A stretch of DNA of 5,886 nt from an uncultured Cellvibrio sp. (lineage in GTDB: Bacteria; Pseudomonadota; Gammaproteobacteria; Pseudomonadales; Cellvibrionaceae). A program made the translations under genes and the position numbers. The stretch is from positions 1 to 5,886 of the forward strand of contig CAMLRJ010000240.1 in assembly GCA_946482345.1 (NCBI GenBank). The letters are read 5' to 3'. A model generated the notes under the pieces. It saw only the letters and a list, made by a program, of their open reading frames with translations, was not told the origin of the DNA and ran no database searches. Shown piece by piece: positions 1 to 5,886 of the stretch (positions are counted from its first letter, which is position 1; every line of letters starts with the position of its first letter).

Positions 1-1
1 C

Positions 2-2440
2 ACCATGGATGATGGTTTATCAAAAGCCGTTCAAGAAGCGTTTGTACGTTTGTACGAAGACGGTTTAATTTATCGCGGAAAAAGATTGGTCAATTGGGAT
101 CCGAAATTACACACGGCTATTTCTGATCTTGAAGTTGAAAATCATGATGAAAAAGGTTTTCTCTGGAATTTGCGTTATCCGTTAGCCGATGGCGCTACAA
201 CATCTGAAGGAAAAAATTATTTAGTGGTTGCGACAACTCGCCCCGAAACCATGTTGGGCGACAGCGCTGTTGCTGTTCATCCGGAAGATGAGCGTTATAA
301 ATCCTTAATTGGAAAATCTGTTTTATTACCCTTGGTCAATCGTTTAATTCCTATTGTTGCGGATGATTATGTTGATCGTGAATTTGGAACAGGTTGCGTA
401 AAAATTACACCTGCACATGATTTCAATGACTACGAAGTGGGCAAGCGACACAACCTGCCATTAATTAACGTACTTGATAAAAACGCAGCCGTACTTGCGC
501 AAGCACAGATTTTTAATCTGGATGGCAGCATCAATTCTGAACTCAATAATTTCTTGCCTGCACAATTTGGCGGTCTCGACCGTTACGAAGCACGCAAACA
601 AATTGTGTCTGCTTTTGAAGCTGCAGGCTTGTTGGAAAAAATTGATGATCACTCATTAAAAGTGCCGCGTGGTGATCGTTCGGGTGTTGTGATTGAACCC
701 TGGTTAACAGATCAATGGTATGTGAGCACAAAACCTTTAGCAGAACCGGCAATTGCTGCTGTTGAAGATGGCCGCATTCAATTTGTACCCAAGCAATATG
801 AAAATATGTATTTTTCCTGGATGCGCGATATCCAGGATTGGTGCATCAGCCGTCAGCTCTGGTGGGGCCACCGAATTCCCGCCTGGTATGATGCCAGTGG
901 TAAAGTGTATGTAGGCCGAAATGAAGCTGAAGTTCGCAAAAAATATAACCTCGGCTCTGAAATTACATTAAATCAGGATGAAGATGTTCTCGATACCTGG
1001 TTCAGTTCCGGCTTGTGGACATTCTCAACACTCGGTTGGCCAGAGCAAACCGAATTTTTGAAAAAATTTCATCCAACGGATTTGTTAGTCACCGGTTTCG
1101 ATATTATTTTCTTCTGGGTTGCACGCATGATCATGATGACCATGCACCTGGTCAAAAATCCTGATGGCTCATCGCAAATTCCTTTTAAAACCGTTTATGT
1201 TCATGGCTTGGTGCGAGATAGCCAGGGTCAAAAAATGTCGAAATCAAAAGGTAACGTACTTGATCCTCTCGACATTATCGACGGCATTGATTTGGAAACT
1301 TTGGTGCAAAAACGCACTACAGGTTTGATGAATCCAAAAGATGCACAAAAAATCGATAAGCAAACCCGTAAAGAATATCCGGAAGGTATTCAGGCGTACG
1401 GCACTGATGCGCTGCGATTTACATTCTGCTCTCTTGCCTCAACCGGTCGCGATATTAAATTTGATATGGGACGCGTTGAAGGTTACCGCAATTTCTGCAA
1501 CAAAATCTGGAATGCAACACGTTATGTGTTGATGCAATGTGAAGATCAGGATTGCGGGCAAAGTGGCAGTACCGACTATGAATTATCTGTCGCTGACAAA
1601 TGGATTATCAGCAAACTGCAATTGGCAGAAAAACAAGTGACAGAAGCATTGGATACCTATCGTCTGGATCTTGCCGCACAAGCAATTTATGAATTTATCT
1701 GGAATGAATATTGTGATTGGTATCTGGAATTATCAAAACCCATATTATTTGATAAATCAGAAGGCAGCGAAGCCAGCAAAAAAGGCACGCGTCGTACGTT
1801 GATTAGAGTACTCGAAACCACCTTGCGATTAACCCATCCCTTAATGCCTTTTATCACGGAAGAAATTTGGCAAAAAATTAAACCGCTCGCTGGCGTTTCT
1901 GGCGAAACCATTATGCAAGCACGCTATCCGGTTGCCAATGAAAGCAAGATTGATCAACAAGCATTAAAAGATGTTGAATGGCTGCAAGCTGTTATTCTGG
2001 GTGTGCGTAATATTCGCGGTGAAATGAATATTTCGCCGGCCAAAGATCTGCATGTTTTATTTAAAAACGGCAGCGCAGATGATCAAGCTCGCCTGCATGA
2101 CAATCAACAATTTCTGAAAAAATTAGCGTCATTGGAAACTGTGACCTGGTTAAACCCTGGCGACGTAGAACCCATGTCTGCAACGACGTTTGTGGGTCAA
2201 ATGGAAATTCTGGTTCCGATGGCCGGCATCATTGACAAAGATGCTGAAATTGCCCGACTGACAAAAGAATTGAACAAGTTAACGCAAGATATTGAGCGTA
2301 CCGAAACCAAACTGGGCAATTCGGCTTTTGTTGAAAAAGCACCAGCCGAAGTAGTGACTAATGAACGCAGTCGTGTTGCAGAAAATAAAATTTCGGTAGA
2401 AAAATTGCGCGAACAAATTCAGAAAATCAGTGCTTTATAA
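2..2440 (+). CDS. valS: Valyl-tRNA synthetase (ValRS), 5' end cut by window edge
   Basis: This cytosolic class I synthetase charges tRNA-Val and hydrolyses mischarged Thr-tRNA-Val. The first whole codon (ACC, bases 2-4) continues an upstream reading frame, so the ATG at 5 is internal. By comparison with the E. coli protein as I recall it (951 aa), about 140 residues are missing, including the HIGH motif. Counting from the Met at base 5 (811 aa to the stop), the CP1 editing domain has TTRPET at 77-82 and [12 protein letters not shown] at 128-139. The catalytic core resumes at [11 protein letters not shown] (279-289) and DTWFSSGLW (about 331-339). KMSKS is at 410-414 (bases 1232-1246). The anticodon-binding helical domain begins near [11 protein letters not shown] (493 on). 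A charged C-terminal coiled coil runs from about 744 to 811, typical of ValRS. The gene ends in tandem stops TAATAA (2438-2443) and converges on folC. No frameshift or missing motif is visible in the part present. Confidence 0.98.
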   Translation, partial: TMDDGLSKAVQEAFVRLYEDGLIYRGKRLVNWDPKLHTAISDLEVENHDEKGFLWNLRYPLADGATTSEGKNYLVVATTRPETMLGDSAVAVHPEDERYKSLIGKSVLLPLVNRLIPIVADDYVDREFGTGCVKITPAHDFNDYEVGKRHNLPLINVLDKNAAVLAQAQIFNLDGSINSELNNFLPAQFGGLDRYEARKQIVSAFEAAGLLEKIDDHSLKVPRGDRSGVVIEPWLTDQWYVSTKPLAEPAIAAVEDGRIQFVPKQYENMYFSWMRDIQDWCISRQLWWGHRIPAWYDASGKVYVGRNEAEVRKKYNLGSEITLNQDEDVLDTWFSSGLWTFSTLGWPEQTEFLKKFHPTDLLVTGFDIIFFWVARMIMMTMHLVKNPDGSSQIPFKTVYVHGLVRDSQGQKMSKSKGNVLDPLDIIDGIDLETLVQKRTTGLMNPKDAQKIDKQTRKEYPEGIQAYGTDALRFTFCSLASTGRDIKFDMGRVEGYRNFCNKIWNATRYVLMQCEDQDCGQSGSTDYELSVADKWIISKLQLAEKQVTEALDTYRLDLAAQAIYEFIWNEYCDWYLELSKPILFDKSEGSEASKKGTRRTLIRVLETTLRLTHPLMPFITEEIWQKIKPLAGVSGETIMQARYPVANESKIDQQALKDVEWLQAVILGVRNIRGEMNISPAKDLHVLFKNGSADDQARLHDNQQFLKKLASLETVTWLNPGDVEPMSATTFVGQMEILVPMAGIIDKDAEIARLTKELNKLTQDIERTETKLGNSAFVEKAPAEVVTNERSRVAENKISVEKLREQIQKISAL

Positions 2441-2478
2441 TAATATTCCCCCTCTTGATAATGAGAGGGGGAATATTA
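2441..2478. terminator. Bidirectional hairpin between convergent valS and folC
   Basis: A perfect 15-bp inverted repeat has arms at 2441-2455 and 2464-2478 with an 8-base loop (2456-2463). The core is CCCCCTCT/AGAGGGGG and the base is A/T-rich (TAATATT/AATATTA). It fills the whole 35-bp intergenic gap, begins directly after the valS stop and contains the folC stop codon (2476-2478, minus strand). The symmetry and its position between two converging genes indicate a shared 3' end for both transcripts. Neither side has an uninterrupted T-run: the valS side continues AAAACTC and the folC side continues TTATAAAG. It could therefore be an atypical terminator or a 3'-end stabilising stem. Confidence 0.75.
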
Positions 2479-3744
2479 AAACTCTTTCAAGGCTTTACTT
2501 GCTTCCGCAACAGTAAAAAAAGATCCAAAAACCAGAATCAAATCATGTGCCTGGCTTTTTTCAATGGCAAGCTGTATACAGTTTTGAACATCGCCGAAAC
2601 CACTTGGCAACAACGATAGACTCATTAAATTTTGTTTCAATTGTTCTATAGTCGCCGCTCTTGGCAGAAAAGATAAATCGACCAAATACCAATAGTCGAT
2701 TATCTGTTGCAAATTACCCAAGCTACCCAAACAATCCTTATCTGACATCATGGCAACCAACGCGTGAATTTTTGCGCGTGGATTTTCACTTTTCCAATCA
2801 AGCAAACGTTTGGCAAGGTATGTCGTTGCTGCTGGATTATGTGCAACATCCATCACCCAATGTCGATTTTGTGCAAATAGATGTTGAAACCTGCCGGGCA
2901 CTTTTAATTCTGCCAACAAATTCAATGCATCAAGTTTGATAAGATCCAGTTTTAACAGGCTCGCCATTTGTAGTGCTGCAGCCATACTCGGCAAAGGCAA
3001 GTTCGGCGAGGTATGCATTTTTTTCTCAGTGTATTGTGTATTCCACCAACACCATTTTTTATCTACAACCTGATATGCAAAATCTTTCTCTATAAAATAG
3101 CTCTCTGTATGCAATGACAAGGCGTAATCAATCAGTGATTGAGGTGGATTTGTATCAGCACAAATCATTGGACGATTGGCTCGCATAATGCCGGATTTTT
3201 CAAAGCCAATTTTTTCACGCGTGTCTCCCAGCCAATCCTGATGATCCAAATCAATACTTGTAATAATTGCAATATCGGCATCAAGTATATTGACTGCATC
3301 CAACCGGCCACCCAACCCCACTTCCAACACCATGGCTGTCACTTTGTATTTTTTAAACAAATAAAATGCTGCCAAAGTGCCGTATTCAAAATAAGTCAGG
3401 GAAATAGATTCTTGCTCGCAAATCTGATTGATCGCAGCAAAGGCTTCACAAAGCTCATTATCCGTTGCTAACTGATTGTTGATACTGATTCGTTCGTTGT
3501 ATTGCAGCAGGTGTGGTGAAGTGTAAACACCAACGGAATAACCTGCTGCTGACAAAATTGCTGCTGAAGCTGCCACACAGGAACCTTTGCCATTGGTTCC
3601 GGCAACAGTAATGATTAATGCTTGATGTGAAAGTAAATCAAGGCAAGATGCAACTTGTGTGATGCGCCCCAACCCCAACTCAATTTCACGAGGATGTGAT
3701 TGCTCCAGCCACGAAAGCCAGGCGGTCAGTGAATCATGTTTCAT
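2476..3744 (-). CDS. folC: Bifunctional dihydrofolate synthase / folylpolyglutamate synthase
   Basis: This cytosolic Mur-ligase-fold enzyme joins glutamate to dihydropteroate, making dihydrofolate, and adds further glutamates to reduced folates using ATP. The 422 aa match the usual length. The N-terminal segment resembles the E. coli protein (LTAWLSWLEQ, ELGLGRI). The ATP-binding P-loop is GTNGKGS at 49-55, followed by YTSPHL (74-79), the Mg-binding region LEVGLGGRLDAVNI (140-153) and DHQDWLG (167-173). EKSGI (182-186) contains K183, at the position of the carbamylated lysine of E. coli FolC. The C-terminal ligase domain has KVPGRFQ (281-287), DVAHNP (299-304) and LVFGSFFTVAEA (404-415). One oddity is that the segment at 248-258 (LPLPSMAAAL) lacks the Asn usually found in this family's N-A-A-x-A-L motif. 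The ATG at 3742-3744 is the first Met and fits family starts, but no Shine-Dalgarno precedes it: a terminator-like hairpin and U-tract occupy that space. It is downstream of accD, as in many gammaproteobacteria. Confidence 0.96.
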   Translation of the reverse strand: MKHDSLTAWLSWLEQSHPREIELGLGRITQVASCLDLLSHQALIITVAGTNGKGSCVAASAAILSAAGYSVGVYTSPHLLQYNERISINNQLATDNELCEAFAAINQICEQESISLTYFEYGTLAAFYLFKKYKVTAMVLEVGLGGRLDAVNILDADIAIITSIDLDHQDWLGDTREKIGFEKSGIMRANRPMICADTNPPQSLIDYALSLHTESYFIEKDFAYQVVDKKWCWWNTQYTEKKMHTSPNLPLPSMAAALQMASLLKLDLIKLDALNLLAELKVPGRFQHLFAQNRHWVMDVAHNPAATTYLAKRLLDWKSENPRAKIHALVAMMSDKDCLGSLGNLQQIIDYWYLVDLSFLPRAATIEQLKQNLMSLSLLPSGFGDVQNCIQLAIEKSQAHDLILVFGSFFTVAEASKALKEF

Positions 3745-3747
3745 TGT

Positions 3748-3773
3748 AAAAAACGGCTGTAATTAAACAGCCG
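3748..3773 (-). terminator. Terminator-like hairpin plus U6 at the accD/folC junction
   Basis: Read on the minus strand, CGGCTGT (3773-3767) pairs perfectly with ACAGCCG (3760-3754) across a 6-base loop TTAATT (3766-3761). It is followed at once by TTTTTT (3753-3748). Five of the seven pairs are G-C, so this is an intrinsic-terminator layout, although the stem is short. The accD stop codon TAA (3765-3763) lies in the loop, and the folC ATG follows the U-tract after three bases. It may be a partial terminator or attenuator that sets folC level. A ribosome finishing accD would cover the 5' arm and could prevent folding; this mechanism is inferred. Confidence 0.65.
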
Positions 3774-4623
3774 CACGGAGAGTTAATTTGGAGAGGATAG
3801 ATGCCAATTTATCGCGCATATCACGACGATGAATAATCATGTCAATAGCACCGTGCTCCAACAAAAATTCAGCACGCTGAAAACCTTTTGGTAATTTTTG
3901 ACGAATGGTTTGCTCGATGATACTGGGACCAGCAAAGCCCGCTCGAGAGCCTGGCTCCGCTACATTTAAGTCACCCAATAACGCAAGGCTCGCAGAAACA
4001 CCACCATAAACCGGATCAGTCATCACTGAAATATAAGGTGTTCCCTGCATTTTCAAACGCTCAATCACCGCACTGGTTTTCGCCATTTGCATCAAGGAAA
4101 TAAGGGCTTCCTGCATACGGGCACCGCCCGTTGCGGAGAAACAAACAAATGGAATATTTTCTTTCAGGGCGATGGTCGCTGCACGGGTAAACTTCTCACC
4201 AACCACATACCCCATAGATCCACCATGGAAAGCGAACTCAAAAGCAACTGCTACCACTGGTATGCCTTTCAATTCTCCACGCATGGCAATCAAGGCATCT
4301 TTTTCACCGGTTTCTTTTTGTGCGGTGAGCAAACGATCTCTGTATTTTTTAATATCTTTAAATTTCAGACGATCGACTGGCAAAACATCCGTTGCCAACT
4401 CTTCACGATGTTGCGGGTCTAAAAACATATCCAGTCTGGCGCGCGCGCGAACACGCATGTGGTGATCGCATTTCAGGCATACATCAAGATTTTTTTCCAA
4501 TTCCGGCTTATACAACACGGCATCACATTTAGGACATTTTTCCCACAATCCTTCGGGGACTTTATTACTGCGTTTTGCTTCGGATCGCGAAACACTCGGA
4601 ATAATTTTGTCGAGCCAACTCAT
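3763..4623 (-). CDS. accD: Acetyl-CoA carboxylase carboxyltransferase subunit beta
   Basis: This is the beta half of the AccA2D2 carboxyltransferase, which moves CO2 from carboxybiotin on AccB to acetyl-CoA to make malonyl-CoA, the committed step of fatty acid synthesis. The N-terminal four-Cys zinc ribbon is C30-x2-C33 and C49-x2-C52. The crotonase-like fold follows, with [13 protein letters not shown] (133-145), the oxyanion-loop region [11 protein letters not shown] (153-163, where E. coli has Ser at the Thr), [12 protein letters not shown] (191-202) and [13 protein letters not shown] (208-220). At 286 aa it lacks the longer Pro-rich tail of the 304-aa E. coli protein, ending soon after the conserved KLASILSKL. 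The ATG at 4621-4623 opens the conserved MSWLDKI start and has GAGA (4634-4631) seven bases upstream as a plausible Shine-Dalgarno. It probably has its own promoter, with the -10 near 4660, and is followed 18 bp later by folC. accA is not in this window. Confidence 0.98.
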   Translation of the reverse strand: MSWLDKIIPSVSRSEAKRSNKVPEGLWEKCPKCDAVLYKPELEKNLDVCLKCDHHMRVRARARLDMFLDPQHREELATDVLPVDRLKFKDIKKYRDRLLTAQKETGEKDALIAMRGELKGIPVVAVAFEFAFHGGSMGYVVGEKFTRAATIALKENIPFVCFSATGGARMQEALISLMQMAKTSAVIERLKMQGTPYISVMTDPVYGGVSASLALLGDLNVAEPGSRAGFAGPSIIEQTIRQKLPKGFQRAEFLLEHGAIDMIIHRRDMRDKLASILSKLTLRAAV

Positions 4624-4656
4624 AGTTTTTTCTCGTTTTACTTACTCAGGTCGCGC

Positions 4657-4685
4657 ATTCTACTTCACCCAAATCGATTTGCCCA
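4657..4685 (-). promoter_or_regulatory. Probable sigma-70 promoter of accD-folC
   Basis: On the minus strand TAGAAT (4662-4657) followed by GCGCGACC resembles a good -10 box and start region. With a 17-base spacer the -35 would be TGGGCA (4685-4680), a weak match to TTGACA. A TTGCAT lies slightly further upstream but at a poor spacing of 22. Transcription would begin near 4650, leaving a leader of about 27 bases before the accD ATG. The strong rplS terminator just upstream makes a separate promoter for accD necessary. The exact boxes are uncertain. Confidence 0.45.
4670..4681. promoter_or_regulatory. 12-bp perfect palindrome in the accD promoter region
   Basis: CAAATCGATTTG is its own reverse complement. 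It sits in the spacer and touches the -35 position of the proposed accD promoter, where a bound dimeric repressor would block RNA polymerase. I do not recognise it as the site of a known regulator. A palindrome of this length may also occur by chance. Confidence 0.25.
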
Positions 4686-4708
4686 TGCAAGCCGCTTGTG
4701 GAAGGAAT

Positions 4709-4729
4709 ACTGTGAAGAATCTCTACAGT
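4709..4729. promoter_or_regulatory. 21-bp imperfect dyad upstream of the accD promoter
   Basis: The outer half-sites ACTGT (4709-4713) and ACAGT (4725-4729) flank inner half-sites AGA (4716-4718) and TCT (4720-4722), all centred on 4719. Of ten paired positions, eight are complementary. The centre lies about 70 bp upstream of the inferred accD start, a position compatible with an activator or an upstream operator. The CTG-to-CAG spacing is 13, so it is not a LexA box, which has 10. The binding protein is unknown. Confidence 0.25.
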
Positions 4730-4748
4730 TAAGACAAATTCGGAATAT

Positions 4749-4782
4749 AAAAAAAACCGGAACAGTTGCCCATTCCGGTTTT
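4749..4782 (-). terminator. Intrinsic terminator of the trmD-rplS operon
   Basis: On the minus strand AAAACCGGAA (4782-4773) pairs perfectly over 10 bp with TTCCGGTTTT (4762-4753) around a 10-base loop (4772-4763). The T-run is eight long (4756-4749), counting the last four stem bases. It begins 14 bases past the rplS stop codon and has the standard form of a rho-independent terminator, separating the ribosomal/tRNA-modification operon from accD-folC. Confidence 0.92.
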
Positions 4783-4796
4783 CGGAAAGAAATTGA

Positions 4797-5147
4797 TTAA
4801 ACCAATTTCTCTTTGATACGAGCTGCTTTACCGGCCAGGTCACGCAGATAGTAAAGTTTGGCTTGACGCACATCACCACGACGCTTCAGGGTAACACTGT
4901 CAATCAACGGGCTGTGAGTTTGGAAAGTACGCTCAACGCCCACGCCATGAGAAATCTTGCGAACAGTGAACGCCGAGTTCAATCCACGATTACGGATAGC
5001 AATTACAACGCCTTCAAATGCCTGCACACGCTCACGATCACCTTCTTTCACTTTTACGTTGACGACTACAGTGTCGCCAGGAGAAAACTCGGGAACGTTG
5101 GTCTTCAGTTGCTCTTTTTCCAGAGCCTGGATAATTGGGTTAGTCAT
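4797..5147 (-). CDS. rplS: 50S ribosomal protein L19
   Basis: L19 is a structural protein of the large ribosomal subunit, located near the 30S-50S interface. The 116 aa match the family length (about 115). The conserved SH3-like barrel is complete: [26 protein letters not shown] (21-46), [20 protein letters not shown] (47-66), [13 protein letters not shown] (68-80), then the basic C-terminus [28 protein letters not shown]. The ATG at 5145-5147 is preceded by a good Shine-Dalgarno, TAGGAG (5159-5154), with a spacing of six bases. It is the last gene of the usual rpsP-rimM-trmD-rplS operon: trmD ends 31 bp upstream and a strong terminator lies just downstream. Because L19 is needed in far larger amounts than TrmD, the strong Shine-Dalgarno fits the known uneven expression within this operon in E. 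coli. Confidence 0.98.
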   Translation of the reverse strand: MTNPIIQALEKEQLKTNVPEFSPGDTVVVNVKVKEGDRERVQAFEGVVIAIRNRGLNSAFTVRKISHGVGVERTFQTHSPLIDSVTLKRRGDVRQAKLYYLRDLAGKAARIKEKLV

Positions 5148-5166
5148 TTTTAACTCCTAAAAGTCT

Positions 5167-5182
5167 TTAGCTTCACAGCTAA
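5167..5182 (-). other. Small GNRA-loop hairpin between trmD and rplS
   Basis: In the minus-strand transcript UUAGCU (5182-5177) pairs with AGCUAA (5172-5167) around the tetraloop GUGA, which fits the stable GNRA class. The trmD stop codon UAG (5181-5179) lies in the 5' arm, and the rplS Shine-Dalgarno begins seven bases beyond the hairpin. No U-run follows, so it is not a terminator. It could affect translation coupling or mRNA processing between these unequally expressed genes. The stem is only six pairs and chance is possible. Confidence 0.35.
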
Positions 5183-5886
5183 GGTTTTTCGTTTTCAAGG
5201 TCGCGACGAAATTCCGTCAACAGCGCCTGCTGTTCCTCAGTTAGTTTTATTGCATGCAATAAATCCGGCCTTCTTTGCCAGGTTCGACCCAACGATTGTT
5301 TTAATCGCCAGCGTCTGATTTGCGCATGGTTCCCCGATAACAAGACATCGGGCACACGCATTCCATCAAAATCTTCCGGTCGGGTATAGTGCGGGCAATC
5401 CAGCAAACCCTCAGTGAAAGAATCCTGCTCTGCTGATTGTTCGTGTCCCAAAGCACCCGGTAACAATCGCGTAATGGCATCCACCATCACCATAGCAGCC
5501 AACTCACCGCCGCTTAACACATAGTCGCCTATCGACCATTCTTCATCGATCAAGGTCTGAATCAGACGCTCATCAATGCCTTCATAACGCCCAGCAACCA
5601 ACACCAAGTTGGTGTTATTTACCATGGAAACAGCTGCCTGTTGATTAAATACTTTCCCTTGCGGAGACAAGTAAATCACTTTGGCATGCATTCCTGCCCA
5701 GTCTTTCGCCGCATTAATTGCATCGCGCAAAGGCTGAACCATCATTAACATTCCGGGGCCACCACCATAAGGGCGATCATCCACGGTTTTGTGTTTATCG
5801 TGCGCGAAGTCGCGAGGACTCCAAGTCGCCAGCTCCAACAAACCTTGCCTGACTGCCCTGCCGCTGATACCAAATTCAGTAACCGC
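5179..5886 (-). CDS. trmD: tRNA (guanine-N1-)-methyltransferase TrmD, 5' end cut by window edge
   Basis: TrmD is a cytosolic homodimeric SPOUT enzyme that uses S-adenosylmethionine to methylate G37 at N1, next to the anticodon, in tRNAs such as those for Leu, Pro and Arg, preventing +1 frameshifting. The frame is open to the window end. Codons before the internal TTG at 5841 encode [15 protein letters not shown], which matches the family, so that TTG is not the start. About 14 N-terminal residues are missing, giving an estimated 249 aa in full. The trefoil-knot SAM-binding segments are [17 protein letters not shown] and [11 protein letters not shown]. The catalytic Asp in [17 protein letters not shown] falls at estimated position 169, and the Arg of DAITR at 154, matching E. 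coli D169 and R154. The C-terminal tRNA-binding domain has [20 protein letters not shown]. The stop is TAG (5181-5179), and rplS begins 31 bp downstream. rpsP and rimM probably lie beyond the right edge. Confidence 0.98.
   Translation of the reverse strand, partial: AVTEFGISGRAVRQGLLELATWSPRDFAHDKHKTVDDRPYGGGPGMLMMVQPLRDAINAAKDWAGMHAKVIYLSPQGKVFNQQAAVSMVNNTNLVLVAGRYEGIDERLIQTLIDEEWSIGDYVLSGGELAAMVMVDAITRLLPGALGHEQSAEQDSFTEGLLDCPHYTRPEDFDGMRVPDVLLSGNHAQIRRWRLKQSLGRTWQRRPDLLHAIKLTEEQQALLTEFRRDLENEKP

Noticed and set aside
461..752. Short open frames on both strands inside valS
   Set aside because: These lie in other frames of a continuous, highly conserved synthetase gene and encode nothing recognisable.
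3139..3471. Open frame of 110 codons on the plus strand inside folC
   Set aside because: It is wholly antisense to a well-conserved gene, has no recognisable domain and no clear Shine-Dalgarno, and its composition follows from the folC codons.
4709..4729. Possible LexA/SOS box upstream of accD
   Set aside because: The half-sites CTG and CAG are separated by 13 bases instead of 10, and the A/T-rich core of a LexA box is absent. It is kept only as an unidentified dyad.
4459..4800. Open frame of 113 codons on the plus strand across the accD 5' end and the intergenic region
   Set aside because: It runs antisense through accD, its promoter and the rplS terminator. The low-complexity Phe-rich translation is what the A/G-rich opposite strand would give.
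4646..4879. Open frame of 77 codons on the minus strand overlapping the end of rplS
   Set aside because: It is out of frame with rplS over its first third, then crosses the terminator and the accD promoter region. No family resemblance or Shine-Dalgarno is visible.
1..5886. A novel defence, mobile or secretion system
   Set aside because: All coding space is taken by five intact or edge-cut core genes. I see no transposase, integrase, toxin-antitoxin pair, CRISPR repeat, tRNA or attachment-site duplication, and no shift in composition suggesting transfer.

Overview
This window is a stretch of conserved bacterial housekeeping genes. Every protein reads as gammaproteobacterial. The L19 and FolC sequences look closest, from memory, to the Pseudomonas/Cellvibrio side of the class, with base composition of roughly mid-40s percent G+C by eye. 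The genus is not established. There are no mobile elements, CRISPR arrays, RNA genes or foreign-looking genes, and I do not see an undescribed multi-gene system. The points worth a second look are the RNA hairpins and possible operators at the gene junctions, one altered motif in FolC, and the gene order.

Layout. Bases 2-2440 (+) carry most of valS (valyl-tRNA synthetase), entering from the left edge without its N-terminal HIGH-motif region. It converges on folC (2476-3744, -). The 35 bp between them is almost wholly one perfect 15-bp inverted repeat. folC lies downstream of accD (3763-4623, -) with an 18-bp gap. A hairpin plus six-U tract resembling an intrinsic terminator overlaps the accD stop codon and ends just before the folC start. 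A 173-bp gap follows, holding the strong terminator of the next operon, a likely accD promoter and two dyad-symmetric sites. Then come rplS (4797-5147, -) and trmD (5179 to the right edge, -), the 3' half of the usual rpsP-rimM-trmD-rplS operon. trmD is cut by the window edge and lacks only about 14 N-terminal residues.

Function. trmD (m1G37 tRNA methylation), rplS (50S protein L19) and valS (tRNA-Val charging) serve translation. accD (acetyl-CoA carboxyltransferase beta subunit) commits carbon to fatty acid synthesis. folC makes dihydrofolate and adds glutamates to folates. Two minus-strand transcription units are inferred: one ending at the rplS terminator (4749-4782), and accD-folC starting near 4650, with possible partial termination between its two genes and an end at the shared hairpin with valS.
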